NCBI GenBank assembly: GCA_002633025.1
Contig: NMRB01002631.1
Location: 1 to 64,000, forward strand
Direction of reading: 5' to 3'
From: Notospermus geniculatus
Taxonomy: Eukaryota > Nemertea > Pilidiophora > Heteronemertea > Lineidae
DNA: 64,000 nt
Below are positions 10,652 to 21,477 of this stretch, piece after piece. Each line of letters begins with the position of its first letter. Positions within the stretch are counted from its first letter, which is position 1. The notes beneath the pieces are model-generated. The model was not told the DNA's origin. It ran no database searches and saw only the letters and a program-made list of their open reading frames with translations. The position numbers were made by a program, and so were the translations under genes.

Positions 10652-11324
10652 TCATGGCCCTTTGATTTTGGCAATGGCCTGAACATGCCTCTCCTCACTT
10701 GCGGATAGCTGCAGATTCGTCCCAGAGTTGTCTCTGCTTGGAAGAGACAAGGTCGTGACCTCGACCTGCGCGGCACAGGAGTTAAGGTCAAGGTCAATGA
10801 CAAGCTGTTGGCTGTCGTCCAAGACGTTGTTCGCGGGTTCGAACTCTTCACTTGTTTGTGGCAAACTTTCGTCACTGCCGGAACTTTCAATCGTTGACTT
10901 TGAATCGCTCGTCTGCGGCTTCTGGACTTTCTTGGCGTTTGTTTTCCCGCTTTTTCCTTTTCCGTGAGCGCCATCTTTCTTCTTTTTTCGATGTTTTTCG
11001 ACTTCGTCCGCCTCCTCGTGACGAATCTGAAACTGCAGCGAGTCGAACGTTTCGTCGTCGGCATCAATGTCGCGAAGGATTGGGCAGGGATAGAGGGTGT
11101 TGATGTCAAGAGGGGTACAAGTATCAAGCGAGGGACAGAAGTTCTCTACGACCGGCTTGTTGTTAACGGTCTTCGTGGGTGCTTTCTTCTTCTTTTTGGC
11201 TGCCGTCTGCTTTTTGCGTCGAGGACAATCCTGGTCGCTGGGGACTTTGAATGGCTCGAGGGGGCATTCACATGATGACTCGTGGCTACAGGAGGGCGTG
11301 ACACTGTTCAAGTACCGCTCCCAT
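10652..11324 (-). CDS. SOX30: SOX30-like coding exon 7 (C-terminus and stop)
   Basis: Starts [13 protein letters not shown], with a Cys-rich patch ([10 protein letters not shown]), a Lys cluster ([11 protein letters not shown]), another Lys cluster (HRKKKKDG), and a Ser/Glu/Asp-rich tail. Stop codon at 10652-10654. No certain polyadenylation signal is seen nearby; the nearest AATAAA on this strand is about 9896. Confidence 0.8.
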
Positions 11325-14300
11325 CTGAAAAAATAAGCAAAAGCCAGGTGAAATAGTGCATGAGGTAGACCGACATGAAAACGCTGAGCCCGAATTGACT
11401 ACAACGGCTGAATTGGTCACCGACGCTGCTTGGTAGCCGTAGTCAAACTCGCGAATCTTGCCGAACGAGCGCCAGTTCCGCGCCGCGGTTTACGAAACCA
11501 AACTTAAAGGGAGACTCCATTCATTGTGTAAAATTTGAAGTTTTGAAATATCGTTAATACATTCAAATTCATTGATATCTGCAACATGTCATATTTTTTA
11601 AAAATCAGCAAATTCATCATTTTAAGTACATGTATTTTTATTGCATCCCAAGGGATTTATGAAGGTACAACGAATAGGCCTATAGGCAGTCACACTACCG
11701 GTATTATTTATTAGTAGCTCATTCACTACAGTAAAGGTCGTCAGCCTAATATTGACAATTAGTGACATCACAACTCATGGCAACAGACTCCATGGATTGA
11801 TAAAAATTCAAAAGTTTACAATGAGTAGAGTCTCCCTTTAACATTCCCAGCACAACTGCTAAATCCCAGTATGACCAACTTTTGGAACCTGGTCTGAGGG
11901 GTGTTAAACCATGTCTAGCACAGCGTTAACCTACTTGTCTCGGTTTGGCTTGGGTACATTAATGCAGCATTGAGCGACGGCTCGGCCAAGGTTAAAGTAG
12001 AACCGGTCGGGGTATTCCGGCAGTGCTGCCAGGGTTGGTGACTGGTCATCTGAAAGTAAAACGAAATTTTGTCAAAACATTTCGCTGTAGGCCTAATAAA
12101 ACGTCACGTCTGGGGACTTGCACTGTTCTTACCGCTTATATGTTGTTCGTCGTCGGATAAGTCACCGTACGGGTCGAATGGGAAAGGCCAGCTGCCCGAT
12201 GGTCGCCGCTTGCTCGACTGTTTGCCGTCGTCTTTGCGTTTGCGCTTCCTGAAAATAGGGAGGTTTAGAAGTCACACGATAAATGTAAACGTTAACGACA
12301 ACGTTACTGTCGTACCGAAAATGCAATATAAAATCTGGTGAATGTGTAGTATGAAAAAAAACGTTTTCGTAAAGTTTACGTTTATCATTTGATTTCTAAA
12401 CCTCCCTAATATGCTTTACCGGTATTTGTGCGAAAAGTCATGCGCCTCTTCTCTCAAAATTCAAGGACTTCATTACTCAGATGCACACTGAATCCTCTGT
12501 AAGGACACCTTCTAGACTGCCAGCTACTGTCCTTCATTGAGAAACGTCCTCATTACAGAGGTCGAAATGAACAGACATGATCAATTTGGGATTGAACGTC
12601 CCGAATTTAAATTGTGAATTCTTCGTGCTTACCCGCCGCCGTCGTTTCTCTTTGCTCCTCTTCCAGTGGATTTCACCGCTCTGTCATTACTGTCGTTCGG
12701 CGACTGTTTCGCATCCTGCCGATAAACCTGTATCACCGGCCCACTGTTCTTCTGCGCAGCCATCTTCACCATCAACGGTACCGGGCCTCCTTTCACCAAC
12801 GGGAGATCCACTGTCATCCTCGTCAGGGTATCATCTCCAGATGCACTGGCTTCAGAAGAACTTGGAGTGATATGTGCCAACATCGATTGGCTTGAATGGG
12901 AGCTTGGGACAGCACCGCTGGCAGGAACATTCACCATCATCGACTGTGGTTTCGTCGCGGGCACTGACAGGTCCATCGGTGATGTCTGTACCTGGGGGGC
13001 GGGTAGGCCTAGCGCCTTGACTGGCAGTGCCGGCGGGTTCACAAGCTTTTTCGTCGCCATGTTCAGAACGCGAAGTTGGGGGTTCTTTGCTGCATTTGAC
13101 GTGGGTCCTACCGCAACGTGCGTTGCTCCGGTCTGTGGTGCGACGGAGTTCGTTTTTCCACCACCAGTGAATCGCAATCCTTCGGTACCCGAGATCGTTC
13201 GCATGTCCTGGATGACGAAGTTTGGCCCGTTCGAGTTTTGAACTGGTACACCAGGTGGGTGCAAGAAGATTGGAAGGTCAACGACACTCCCGTTGCCGTC
13301 TGCGTTCGTCACGATTTGGACCTCAGCCCCTCTGAAAGGCTCACTCAACATGTCTACTGTCCTCGATATTGTCAGCGGGCTGATGGTGTTCGGTCTTCCC
13401 TGCGGTGCAGGCGCTAGCTTTGCCAGTTTTTTTCCTGTCTGAACCCCGGGCTTCGTGGCGTATCCTTGGACTTGGCGTATCAGCCTTGCCCCGGTTCCTT
13501 GCATGGGCTGCATGAGTGGACGAGACGGCGTTACAACCCCTGGGACTGGCGTTGGCCTTGCCGGGAACTTCTCTGCTGCGGCACCGCACACTGTCGTGTT
13601 ATGTTGCTCGAGTCGGATGGTATTCGGCATGGAGGTGACCGGGACTCCACCAGCAGATTGACTGAGTGCCCTTACTCCCTCGGAACTGTCTCTGTCTCTC
13701 CTCTCAGTCTTGGGGTTCTGACATGCAACATCACTTGCAGCTTCCGATGATGTTGGAGCAGCTCCGCTAGCCACAGCCTGAGGAACAGTTCCAGTAGCTA
13801 CGGCCTTTGGCGCCAAGGAAGTCGGAGGCGTCGCACCAATGCTCCGTAGTTTGTATCGCCCGGTAGCTGGATCAAGTTGCATTTGAAGTGGCACTGGTTC
13901 CGGTTGGGCTTTTTTGGCAGTCGGTGTAGCTGTCTCAGGCTTTTCTGGAAAAAAAATGGTGAATAACACCAGAGAGTGTTGGAAAGCAATGAGCGTGTTT
14001 GAGAGTGGCTTCATTCCGTCACATTTTTGCACCATACACAGGCTTGCGACCCAGTGCCATGGAGAGCGAGTCGGACAACGTCACGACCAGACAAGACCAC
14101 GGATATGCGATATTTCCACTTTTTGTCGACAGCTGGCACCACCGTCGGTGATTACATCATCTCCAATACCGTAGTTTTGCCTTTCGCCCGAATGTTGGAG
14201 AATGTAATGCAATGCATTCGTGGATACCCTAGGAACGAGATTTACACTACAAGGGGCGAGGTTGATAAGAGGTAGTTAAAAAACATTGTCAATAGTATGG

Positions 14301-17174
14301 TCGGAAGGGGGACACAAGTTGTCGGCGTTTCAACATACCGGTACCCTGGTTCGTTTCGGTCGGCTTTTTGAAGACAGGGGACATCTCCGCTGGCTGGTAA
14401 TTCGTCTGGCCGTCTTCAGTGAGGCTGCCATCTTTACAAAACTTCGACCACATTGGGCTCGTGGAGAATGGTGTCGGTTGAGTTCGTTCTCGATTTTTGG
14501 TGTTGATCTTTGGGCGATATGTCCATCCTGTAAGTAGATAGGGAGGTTTCGAAATCAAACGATAAACGTAAACGTTAACGACAACTTTATTTTTGTGTAC
14601 ACCGAAAATGCAATGCAAAATCTGGTTAATTTGTAGTATGAAAAATAACGTTGTCGTAAAAGTTTGGTTTATCGTTTGATTTCGAAACCTCCCCACTATA
14701 TAAAAGATGACACAGAGCTTCAACTGACTCAAGACTTCGTACGATTTCGTGTTCAGCGCGTGACGACAGTGGAAACAAACGAGTGATCGTGCTAGTGACA
14801 GCGCTGTCGTCTTTCTCTGATTGAGTGGCATGGTTTTTAGCACTAGGGAGGTTTAGAAATCAAATGATAAACGTAAACGTTAACAACGTTATTTTCGTAT
14901 CGAAAATGCAATATAAATCTGGTGAATGTGTAGTATGAAAAATAACGTTGTCGTAAAGTTTACGTTTATCGTTTGATTTCTAAACCTCCCTATTGTTTCC
15001 ACTTCAGCGGATTCGACCATGGTTTGCGGCGAGCGGTGCGGTTTTCAGAGGGTTTTGGATAATCCTTCGATGGTTTAACAATACATGGCCTGTTGATTAT
15101 CCCAATGCCTGTGAAAACCGCTCCGCTCGCCGCACTAGCCGCGACGGAATCCGCTGTCGTGGAAACAGTGCTCAATTCACGCGATTTTCGAGCGGTGCGA
15201 TGCCGCATCCTTTGTCCATGACCAACGCAGCGGAAACAAACAATGGGGCGGCATCGCACCGCTAGAAATTTGCGTGAATGGATTCTCACGCGATTTTCGA
15301 CCAGCAGACGCTCGAAAGCATTGTTTGTTTCCGCGGCGTTGGTCATGGACAAAGAATGCGGCGGCATCGCACCGCTCGAAAATCGCGTGAATGGATTCTT
15401 AGCTTAGTCCTACCTGGGAACTGTGCATTATGTAACGCCTTGATCTTAGTCGCTTCGTCATAAAATGGTTTCTTGTCAACTTCCGGCATCACCTGCCATC
15501 TCTCGCCAAGTTTGATGCTGATCTCGGCGTTGTTGGCATTGGGAAAATCTCGCGAGATCTTGGGGCGTTCGTGTCTCGCCCACACCATGAAGGCGTTCAT
15601 AGGGCGCTTGATTTGACCGTTGCGATTCATACAGTTTGCTCTGGGGGTGCGGTATTTTTCTTGCGTACCTGTAAGAACAGCATTATTAGGGAGGTTTCGC
15701 AAATCTGACGAAACACGAAGTATGAAATTGGACTTCACTTCCATGACGTAATGTATTTCAGGAGATGGTTGGTACCACAAATATCGCCTGCTGCAAGAGC
15801 GTCTTTTAGCGTATGACGTTAGACCGATAGAGTTACAGTGTATATTAAACGTTGAAATTTATCTTTCGTATCGACTTCGTAGATACGAAGTGGAAATTTA
15901 AAAATTCAAGCTGCACCATAACTCTCTCGGTCTTACATGACATGTTAAAAGACGCACTGGCAGCAGGGACATTTGTGGAAGCAACAATCTCCAGGAATAC
16001 ATTAGGTCCTGGAAATGAAGTTGAATTTCGTATTTCGTACTTCGTGTTTCGTCAAATTTGCGAAACCCTGCTATTTATACATTAAAACCAACACGAAAAA
16101 CATTTGCCTGCACAATATGTACACTTGTTGATAGCCAATAATTGGTCTTTGTATAATTTAGATGCTGATTTGTTCCTCTGATCATATCTTACCGGGTACA
16201 AGATTATCAACAGGCGGAGACTGTGTTTTTTCTTCTTCGACTTGACGGATCGCCAGTTTCGCTGCGTCCTCTTCTGTCGCTGTCTTCAGCAGACGAATTG
16301 CCTCAGCGTACGACTTGCGAGCGACCCGCCCAATGTTTGTAACTGAAGACGGCCCTTTTTGTACTTGTGGTGCTGGGCCAGTTGAACCTTGGGCAGCCGT
16401 AACTCGTGTCGCGCCGGCGATGGGTCGCTTTGGTGGAAAAGAAGCAGCGGCCGGAGGTGCAAGTTTGGCTGTTGTTTGTGACGTCATCGCTGAACCAAGA
16501 CGCGGCAAGGGAAGCTTCCCCGACGGCGCAGGCGGCCTCAGAAAAATCTTCCCGTCCGCATTGACGAAACTGCATGGCGTGATCTTTAGGGAAGTCATGG
16601 TAGTCTGTTTTGCCTGATCGTGGAGCTTGTTTGCCGCGATTTTGTCCGATATCGCCTTCATGATGCTACTGGCCTGAGTTGTGGAAGTATCGGTCGACAC
16701 AGCTGGGACAACCGCCCTCGGGACACTACCGGGGACAGTGCGAATTTGATTTTCCCCAATGGCGACCGTGGAATTCGTCTGAGCGGTTGGATTCATTGAC
16801 ATTAGAAGTGGCTGTTGCTGGACGGAAGGAGGTGGGAAGGATATCCTCTGGATAGATCCTGGTCTAACCTCGATAATTTTGAGGTTAGGAGGACCAGCCG
16901 GTCTGATGCGGTCATTCCTATTCAAAACCACTGGAGATCCGCGCAGCTGCGGTCTTGGGAAGCCAAGGCGTGGCTCTAGCGTCGGTGCTGCCGGCTCCAA
17001 TCTATTGGGAAGTGGAGGAGGTAGGCCTACGGGTTGGAGAATAGTCAACTCCGTGAGTGAGCCAATCGCCTTTGGTTGTGATAAATCTTGTGAGGATTCT
17101 GATGTTCTGATTGGCTGAGTGGCCATCAAAGCAAAATTATCGCTTTCTGATTGGTCAACCGTGGACGTCATCAT
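10652..17174 (-). CDS. SOX30: SOX30/SoxH-like HMG-box transcription factor, seven coding exons
   Basis: Joining 17174-16193, 15668-15414, 14527-14339, 13944-12633, 12248-12133, 12049-11935 and 11324-10652 gives a phase-consistent frame of about 1,213 residues with GT-AG introns throughout. Residues about 346-413 form one HMG box: [17 protein letters not shown], then [10 protein letters not shown] and [12 protein letters not shown], ending FPGWTYRPK. The NANNAEIS core and the FPGW.YRP exit are like SOX30 rather than SoxB/E/F. In the family this box binds DNA and, in mammals, SOX30 drives spermatid genes; that role is not shown here. The flanks are low-complexity, rich in Pro, Ala, Thr and Gln. 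A Lys-rich, then acidic and Ser-rich C-terminus follows. The protein is longer than the roughly 750-residue human protein. The start is the first in-frame ATG after an upstream TAA. Confidence 0.85.
11504..11841. mobile_element. MITE with TTAAAGGGAGACTC ends, in SOX30-like intron 6
   Basis: Left TTAAAGGGAGACTCCATTCA and right GAGTAGAGTCTCCCTTTAA are inverted; 338 bp, taking up more than half of the 610-bp intron. Confidence 0.85.
11935..12049 (-). CDS. SOX30: SOX30-like coding exon 6
   Basis: Encodes [16 protein letters not shown], then [17 protein letters not shown]; separated from exon 5 by a short 83-bp intron. The donor GACAA|GTAGGT is phase 2 and rejoins at A|TGG of exon 7, giving NRDKWERYLN. 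Confidence 0.75.
12133..12248 (-). CDS. SOX30: SOX30-like coding exon 5
   Basis: Encodes [15 protein letters not shown] (basic) and then [19 protein letters not shown] (aromatic/acidic). The acceptor pyrimidine tract CCTCCCTATTTTCAG is partly supplied by the end of the MITE at 12256-12408. Confidence 0.75.
12256..12408. mobile_element. MITE family G (TAGGGAGGTTTAGAA), copy 1
   Basis: Terminal repeats TAGGGAGGTTTAGAAGTCA and TGATTTCTAAACCTCCCTA with inner TAAACGTAAACGTTAACG-like arms. The left tip is 8 bases from exon 5 of the SOX30-like gene. Confidence 0.9.
12490..12566. repeat. Hairpin repeat with AGGACACCTTC, copy 1
   Basis: Degenerate relative of 58829-58902 (TGTAAGGACACCTTC .. TTACAGAGGTC). 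Lies in intron 4 of the SOX30-like gene. Confidence 0.55.
12633..13944 (-). CDS. SOX30: SOX30-like coding exon 4 (long central region)
   Basis: Adds about 436 residues rich in Ala, Pro, Thr, Val and Gln, with no recognised domain; it ends [10 protein letters not shown], leading into KRKRKDDGK of exon 5, a basic cluster that could be a nuclear localisation signal. GT-AG junctions: TTTCCAG|AA and GGCGG|GTAAGC. Confidence 0.75.
14108..14298. mobile_element. Dispersed element, copy 1, in SOX30-like intron 3
   Basis: Reverse-oriented homologue of 59207-59406, sharing TTGGAGAATGTA, ATGCAATGCAT, GTGGATACCCTAGGAAC and ACATTGTCAATAG. It fills about half of the 394-bp intron. Confidence 0.8.
14339..14527 (-). 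CDS. SOX30: SOX30-like coding exon 3
   Basis: Starts with the completed codon GGA and [16 protein letters not shown], giving FPGWTYRP at the end of the HMG region as in SOX30. Acceptor ACTTACAG|GA, donor ACCG|GTATGT. Confidence 0.8.
14539..14695. mobile_element. MITE family G, copy 2
   Basis: ATAGGGAGGTTTCGAAATC at the left and GATTTCGAAACCTCCCC at the right, with AAACGTAAACGTTAACG inside. The left tip lies about 12 bases upstream of exon 3 of the SOX30-like gene and overlaps its acceptor pyrimidine tract. Confidence 0.9.
14844..14992. mobile_element. MITE family G, copy 3
   Basis: TAGGGAGGTTTAGAAATCAA and TTTGATTTCTAAACCTCCCTA are near-perfect inverted ends. Same intron as copy 2, about 150 bp away. 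Confidence 0.9.
14995..15405. repeat. Composite inverted repeat beside the HMG exon donor
   Basis: Blocks such as CACGCGATTTTCGA, GCGGTGCGATGCCGC, TTTGTCCATGACCAACGC and GGAAACAAACAAT occur around 15176-15250 and again inverted at 15285-15391, with related pieces (GCGAGCGGTGCGGTTTTCAG and its complement) at 15030-15140. Looks like a nested or rearranged foldback element. Confidence 0.8.
15414..15668 (-). CDS. SOX30: SOX30-like HMG-box exon
   Basis: A single exon carries almost the whole HMG box: [52 protein letters not shown]. Conserved positions include RPMNAFMVW in helix 1 and W at the helix 2 region. The donor CCCAG|GTAGGA lies right beside a composite repeat (14995-15405). Confidence 0.9.
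15687..16073. mobile_element. MITE related to family G, 387 bp
   Basis: Ends TAGGGAGGTTTCGCAAATCT and, inverted, AAATTTGCGAAACCCTGCTA; the next 20-30 bp (ACGAAACACGAAGTA) also pair. It lies 19 bases upstream of the HMG exon acceptor and fills most of intron 1 (524 bp). Confidence 0.9.
16193..17174 (-). CDS. SOX30: SOX30-like coding exon 1 (N-terminal region)
   Basis: Encodes residues 1-327, disordered and rich in Pro, Ala and Thr, with a short helical stretch [20 protein letters not shown] near its end. The exon begins at 17236 after TTGCAG, so 62 bases of 5' UTR precede the ATG. Its donor CCCG|GTAAGA joins in phase 1 to the HMG exon. Confidence 0.8.
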
Positions 17175-17536
17175 CGAGTTTCTCTCTGCTGCGTGCACGG
17201 TGTGGAAGCCTGGTTATCCACCTCGTGATCTGTCGTCTGCAAGAAATACATTTATTTACGTGTAAAACGAACAACGGTTAAAAATGACCGCTAGGCCTAC
17301 ATCCATCACGACTGTGCAGATTAAGGGAAAGTGAAAAAAAGGTTTTCACAACAGCCGTGATTCACCGACTGAGTGAAACCTTCAAAGATGGGTGACACTG
17401 TCCAGTTTAGTTCAGGAAATACAGTGAGCATGGGAGGTCATGCCGACGAGGCCTATTGTAACCCGGACTTGCATTCCAAGGACTATCATTCCTTCCACGC
17501 CTTGTTCACTCACTGACACCCACACCGTTGCCATTT

Positions 17537-18192
17537 TCAGTCTGGAAGGGGTTGGATTCCCATACTTCACAATTTTGTATGGATATCCATACTTCCAACA
17601 GTTCATAAAAAGACCAACATTTTTGAAGTTTCTAAGGTTAAATTGATGGAACAGCTACAACTTCCATGTTCCATGCTCTTCCAATCCCTATTTTCCACCC
17701 CCTCTGGTAATAGTGCTGCCATCTGGTGACTGTGGTATTTGAAAATCAGGGTGAAAGGGGTTAATTCCAGTGCTGCTGAAGGTGGCTGTATTTTGATCCC
17801 GTATGCCTCAAAATTTTTCAATTTTTGCATCAAATGAGTATTAATTAAGAAGTTCATGACCTTAAGCATTAAATGAACAATGAATTCACAAAAATTCACC
17901 GCAATATTGATGCAAATTACTTTGATAAAGTTGGCAATATTCTCGCTGTGTTATATGGATTTCCATACCGATTATTAATCTGTGGTATGGTTCTCCATAC
18001 TCCAACTGAGTATGGTTTTCCATATTTCAACTATCCCAGGATGCCAAGGGGCAGTGGTGGGTATGGAAATCCATACTTGATTAAGTATGGAAATCCATAC
18101 TTACTAAGTATCTCATTCAAAATGGCGAATTTTGCGCGTATGGAAATCCATACGAAAAAGGAGGTATGGAAGTCCAACCCCTTCCAGACTGA
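17537..18192. mobile_element. Foldback element built from GTATGGNNNNCCATAC dyads
   Basis: Ends TCAGTCTGGAAGGGGTTGGA and TCCAACCCCTTCCAGACTGA are perfect inverted repeats. The interior has about seven copies of a 16-bp dyad GTATGG-N4-CCATAC (for example at about 17578, 17984, 18061, 18085, 18138). Located in the 5' UTR intron of the SOX30-like gene. No transposase. Confidence 0.9.
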
Positions 18193-18580
18193 TTTTGGCG
18201 AAGCACGATCCTGCCGGCTGCAATCATCACCCTGACCTTTGCAGGATCTGATTCTGAGAATAAACTTTATTCGAAAAACATTGAGTTCAGGGCCTGGTTC
18301 TGGGCGGAAGATTGCACTGTTGTACTGAATCCGACGATGATACATTGTGGAATAACATTGTGGAAATGGCAGATTAGAAAACTGGACGGACACACCACCA
18401 TGCTCACCGATGCCGATGGCATGCGGACATGGCGTGTACACGTGTGTACCGGTACGCATGTAGGCCTACGTCATCAATGAATGCGATGGTATGACATGTA
18501 TGATCAGGATGGGGGAATCAGGCCGATCATTCTGATTCTGAACATTTGTCATTCGATTGCATGATTGCAAGTCAACTTAC

Positions 18581-18700
18581 GTAGCCTAGCCTCCCCGGCG
18601 GCGACTCAGTCTCTTCGCGGAAAATAAAGGGAATGTGCAGAATAAATCGAGAAAAGAATCAAAATCGACGTGAAACACCGACGACACCGTTCTTCAGGCA
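18581..18700 (-). promoter_or_regulatory. Probable 5' UTR exon and promoter of the SOX30-like gene
   Basis: A strong minus-strand donor (GGCTAC|GTAAGTTG) sits at 18580/18581 in a CpG-rich segment, in the right orientation to splice to the acceptor at 17237. Exon start and transcription start cannot be fixed. GTGACGTCACGC (CRE-like) lies further upstream at about 18817-18828. Confidence 0.4.
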
Positions 18701-19648
18701 TGTCAGGCCTGGCCCACCGTGTATGCAAGGCAACCCGGCTCATTCATGTCATTCAACACTGTCGACAATGACGCTACGTTACCGCCCATGCAGGTGCGCG
18801 TCGTGTAACTTTCTCTGTGACGTCACGCATGGCATCTGTGACGCTTGTCACACGACACGCAAAGGTTGATGACGTCATGACTCAGTTCAATCAATCAAAT
18901 CGGGTTGGTTCAAAATCTGGCATTGGCAATGGCACTGTAGCATTGGCAAAAGGAGCAATCAGCCGCGCTTCTCGCCAAAAGACGGCAGCAAAGTTGAAGC
19001 GGACCAACACAATAGAAAATTCTCCTGATTGGTGCTTAATCGAGCATGAATATGGGCCCACTAGGCATTAAATTGGGCCGTAGTGACACCTATTGGTCAA
19101 CTGACTGACAGATCCTAATAGGCCTACGGATTCAATACCAATGGCATTTCAGTCATACATATGGGACGTTTTGAACCAAAAAATCAGTCAGTGATATATT
19201 TTTACAGGTGAAGTTCGGAAAAAAATCGTTTTCCACTCTTAGGCCAGCCATGGGGCAAATCTGTCTGTGCGGGGCTTAGTGTTTGAGTTCGTGGTGACTT
19301 TCTGCGGGCAAGAGAACTCCACTTTATTTAGGTCAATAGTGGTCAGAACTATCAGAAAATGCATTAAAGTTCTCGCAAAAATATTTGCTCCTAAATTTAG
19401 CTGTTAATAACCAGGGTGGGGTCCATGGTTGACAGAAAGGGGGGGGCGTAGCTCGACGGAGGTGGTGAGCACTGAAAGCGCGAAGCCCAAAAGGGGGGTC
19501 TGGGGTCCTCCCCCCGAAAAATTTAACAATAAAAGTGCTCGTAGATGCATGCATTTTCCTGGCATCTGAGAGCAAAAAATTCAAATTTTTTTATGTGATT
19601 TAATTTTTCTTGCTAAAAAAATCATTGCTCTGCCAAAAATAGGTACTG
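18701..19648. other. Intergenic stretch, no gene recognised
   Basis: A plus-strand frame at 18633-18869 ends in a Cys-rich piece (CRCASCNFLC .. GICDACH), but it lacks a recognisable fold and splice context. The rest holds CRE-like TGACGTCA words near 18819 and 18871, and an AT-rich tail. Confidence 0.45.
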
Positions 19649-19739
19649 TACACTCCTCTCGCAGTGTTTTCCTTCGCTCTGTACCTCCATGTGTGAAGCG
19701 GAGGTGCAGAGCGAAGGAAAACACTGCGAGAGGAGTGTA
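19649..19739. repeat. Palindromic element with 33-bp arms
   Basis: TACACTCCTCTCGCAGTGTT continuing to CTTCGCTCTG pairs exactly with the complement ending at 19739; inner GTACCTCC/GGAGGTGC pair partly around a short loop. Confidence 0.9.
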
Positions 19740-20810
19740 AAAATATAGCGTACGCCCCCCACGCCCACCCCTGGATCCAACCCTGATAACGGCATATCAA
19801 TGAAAAGAGTAGGCCTAAACCTGAAACCTGTACGCGACATTAAAACTAAATTTTAACTAAAATCATTTGTAAGAGCTTGAAAGGAGCTTTAAAATGATAT
19901 AAAAATGAATAAAATCAGTCAAATTAAAAAAGTTGACAATTTTAATATCACAAAAAGTGGCCCATTTTCGGTTCAACATCCTTATGGCGTTCTGCGGAAA
20001 CATCAGGTTTACGACGCCTATTTGATTCCGAGGCAGCATATTTCTATCTGTTGGTAATACATTTATGGGGTGTAAACCCAACCGTTCAGACGTCAGCTAC
20101 ATCATCACCCATTCTCCTGCAGGCCTACATAGCTCCATTGTAGCGCCTACATGTATGCCTAATTGATATTCAATGATGAAGNGCATGGCAGTGTCTTACT
20201 CGCGTATACATACGGCGTCTGCCATTGGTCGCCATGTTATGTAATACATTCTACATTGAGGACGAGGGCTTCATCTGGAGCGGATACACTGCGGTTTTTT
20301 CGTAAGTACTCATCACCTTCCTTTGAAAATCTTACAAATTTCCGAAAAAAACCAAAGTGAATTTGTCAGTCTCGTAATGCATGCATTGATTTTGGGGGAA
20401 AATCGAACTGTGTGATGCTTTTGGCTGTTTTGATGAGTCGGGCCGATTCGCACAGGGTTCGAAAAGTGCGCGCATTGCTGTAATGATGTTGAGGCACGCT
20501 CTTTTCATTGTGCATTTGGTGCACCTGTGATGCGCCGGAATCGATTCCTTCAAAAAACTTTATATTCGCACTAAATAGCCTGTAATTAGTTTGCGACGAC
20601 AGTCGGGAAGTATTTTTTCCTTTTTTTGAAGAAAAAATTGGAAAATTTTCCGGTTGTCCGGTTGCAAAATGCCGCGTCTTAGGCTTATCATAGTTTACTG
20701 ATGGCGGGGTTTATGAATTGGTCTTATCCACTACGCGCCGTTTTCTTTTGCGCGCTCAATGTTTACTGTGGGATAGCGCTGCGCTTGTGAACTCACCATG
20801 TATCTAAACA

Positions 20811-21107
20811 GGGGCGGATCCAGGGTTTCGGGAAAGAGGGGGCGCACCGTGCTAGAAACATTGAAATCTGCAGGGGGTAGAAGACCTCTTTTTGCCGTTT
20901 TTTGCCCAAAATCCGCATGAAAATCACGTTTTTGGTTGGCTCAGGGGGGGGCAACTGCCCCCTCGCCCCCTTTAATATACGGCCCTGCTGCGCTGAATTT
21001 CAATGATTTGCTCCAAATTTCAGAATTTCACGGTCGATTTTACAGATTTGTTGGCCAAAGGGGGGCGTGCGCCGGGTTCGCTCCCCCCTTGGATCCGCGC
21101 CTGTCTA
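20811..21107. repeat. GGATCCAGG repeat family, copy 1
   Basis: Contains GGCGGATCCAGGGTTTCGGG, ACATTGAAATCTGC, CAGAATTTCACGGTCGATTT, TACAGATTTGTTGGCCAAA and CTTGGATCCGCGCCTG. The same blocks, partly inverted, occur at 21478-21622 and 43852-44019. Confidence 0.8.
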
Positions 21108-21477
21108 GTATATCGACATCCCTTTTTTCTTTGCAGGTTTCCAAACAGAAAAATCTCGTGACCGTCATCAGCCACACCAGTGTGGAGATGCTGACAGGAG
21201 GGATTCAAATCAGACTGATGCCGTCTGCCTCGTGGAGTGACGCAACCTGATTCTTGGTAGCCTAACGACCTCTGACCTGATGTGACCTGATGAGATTGTG
21301 ACTGGGAACGGAGAGACATAGGCCTACCGAAAAGGGTTCACACTCATCTGAAAAGCATCCTCTCAAATAAAAAAGGCTCCTCAGGACTTTTCCTCCGTCA
21401 TGGAGGCGATAGGCCTAGCGTCCAGTGAAATGACCGAAGAGCACTGACCGGAGTTGCAGATGGGCGGACTTCAGCCT

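Noticed and set aside
14990-15367. Minus-strand frame of 125 codons next to the HMG exon
   Set aside because: It runs through a composite inverted repeat; its repeated [11 protein letters not shown]-type phrase mirrors the DNA repeats.
18633-18869. Cys-rich plus-strand frame resembling a small zinc-binding motif
   Set aside because: Spacing fits no known zinc ribbon and there is no splice or promoter context.
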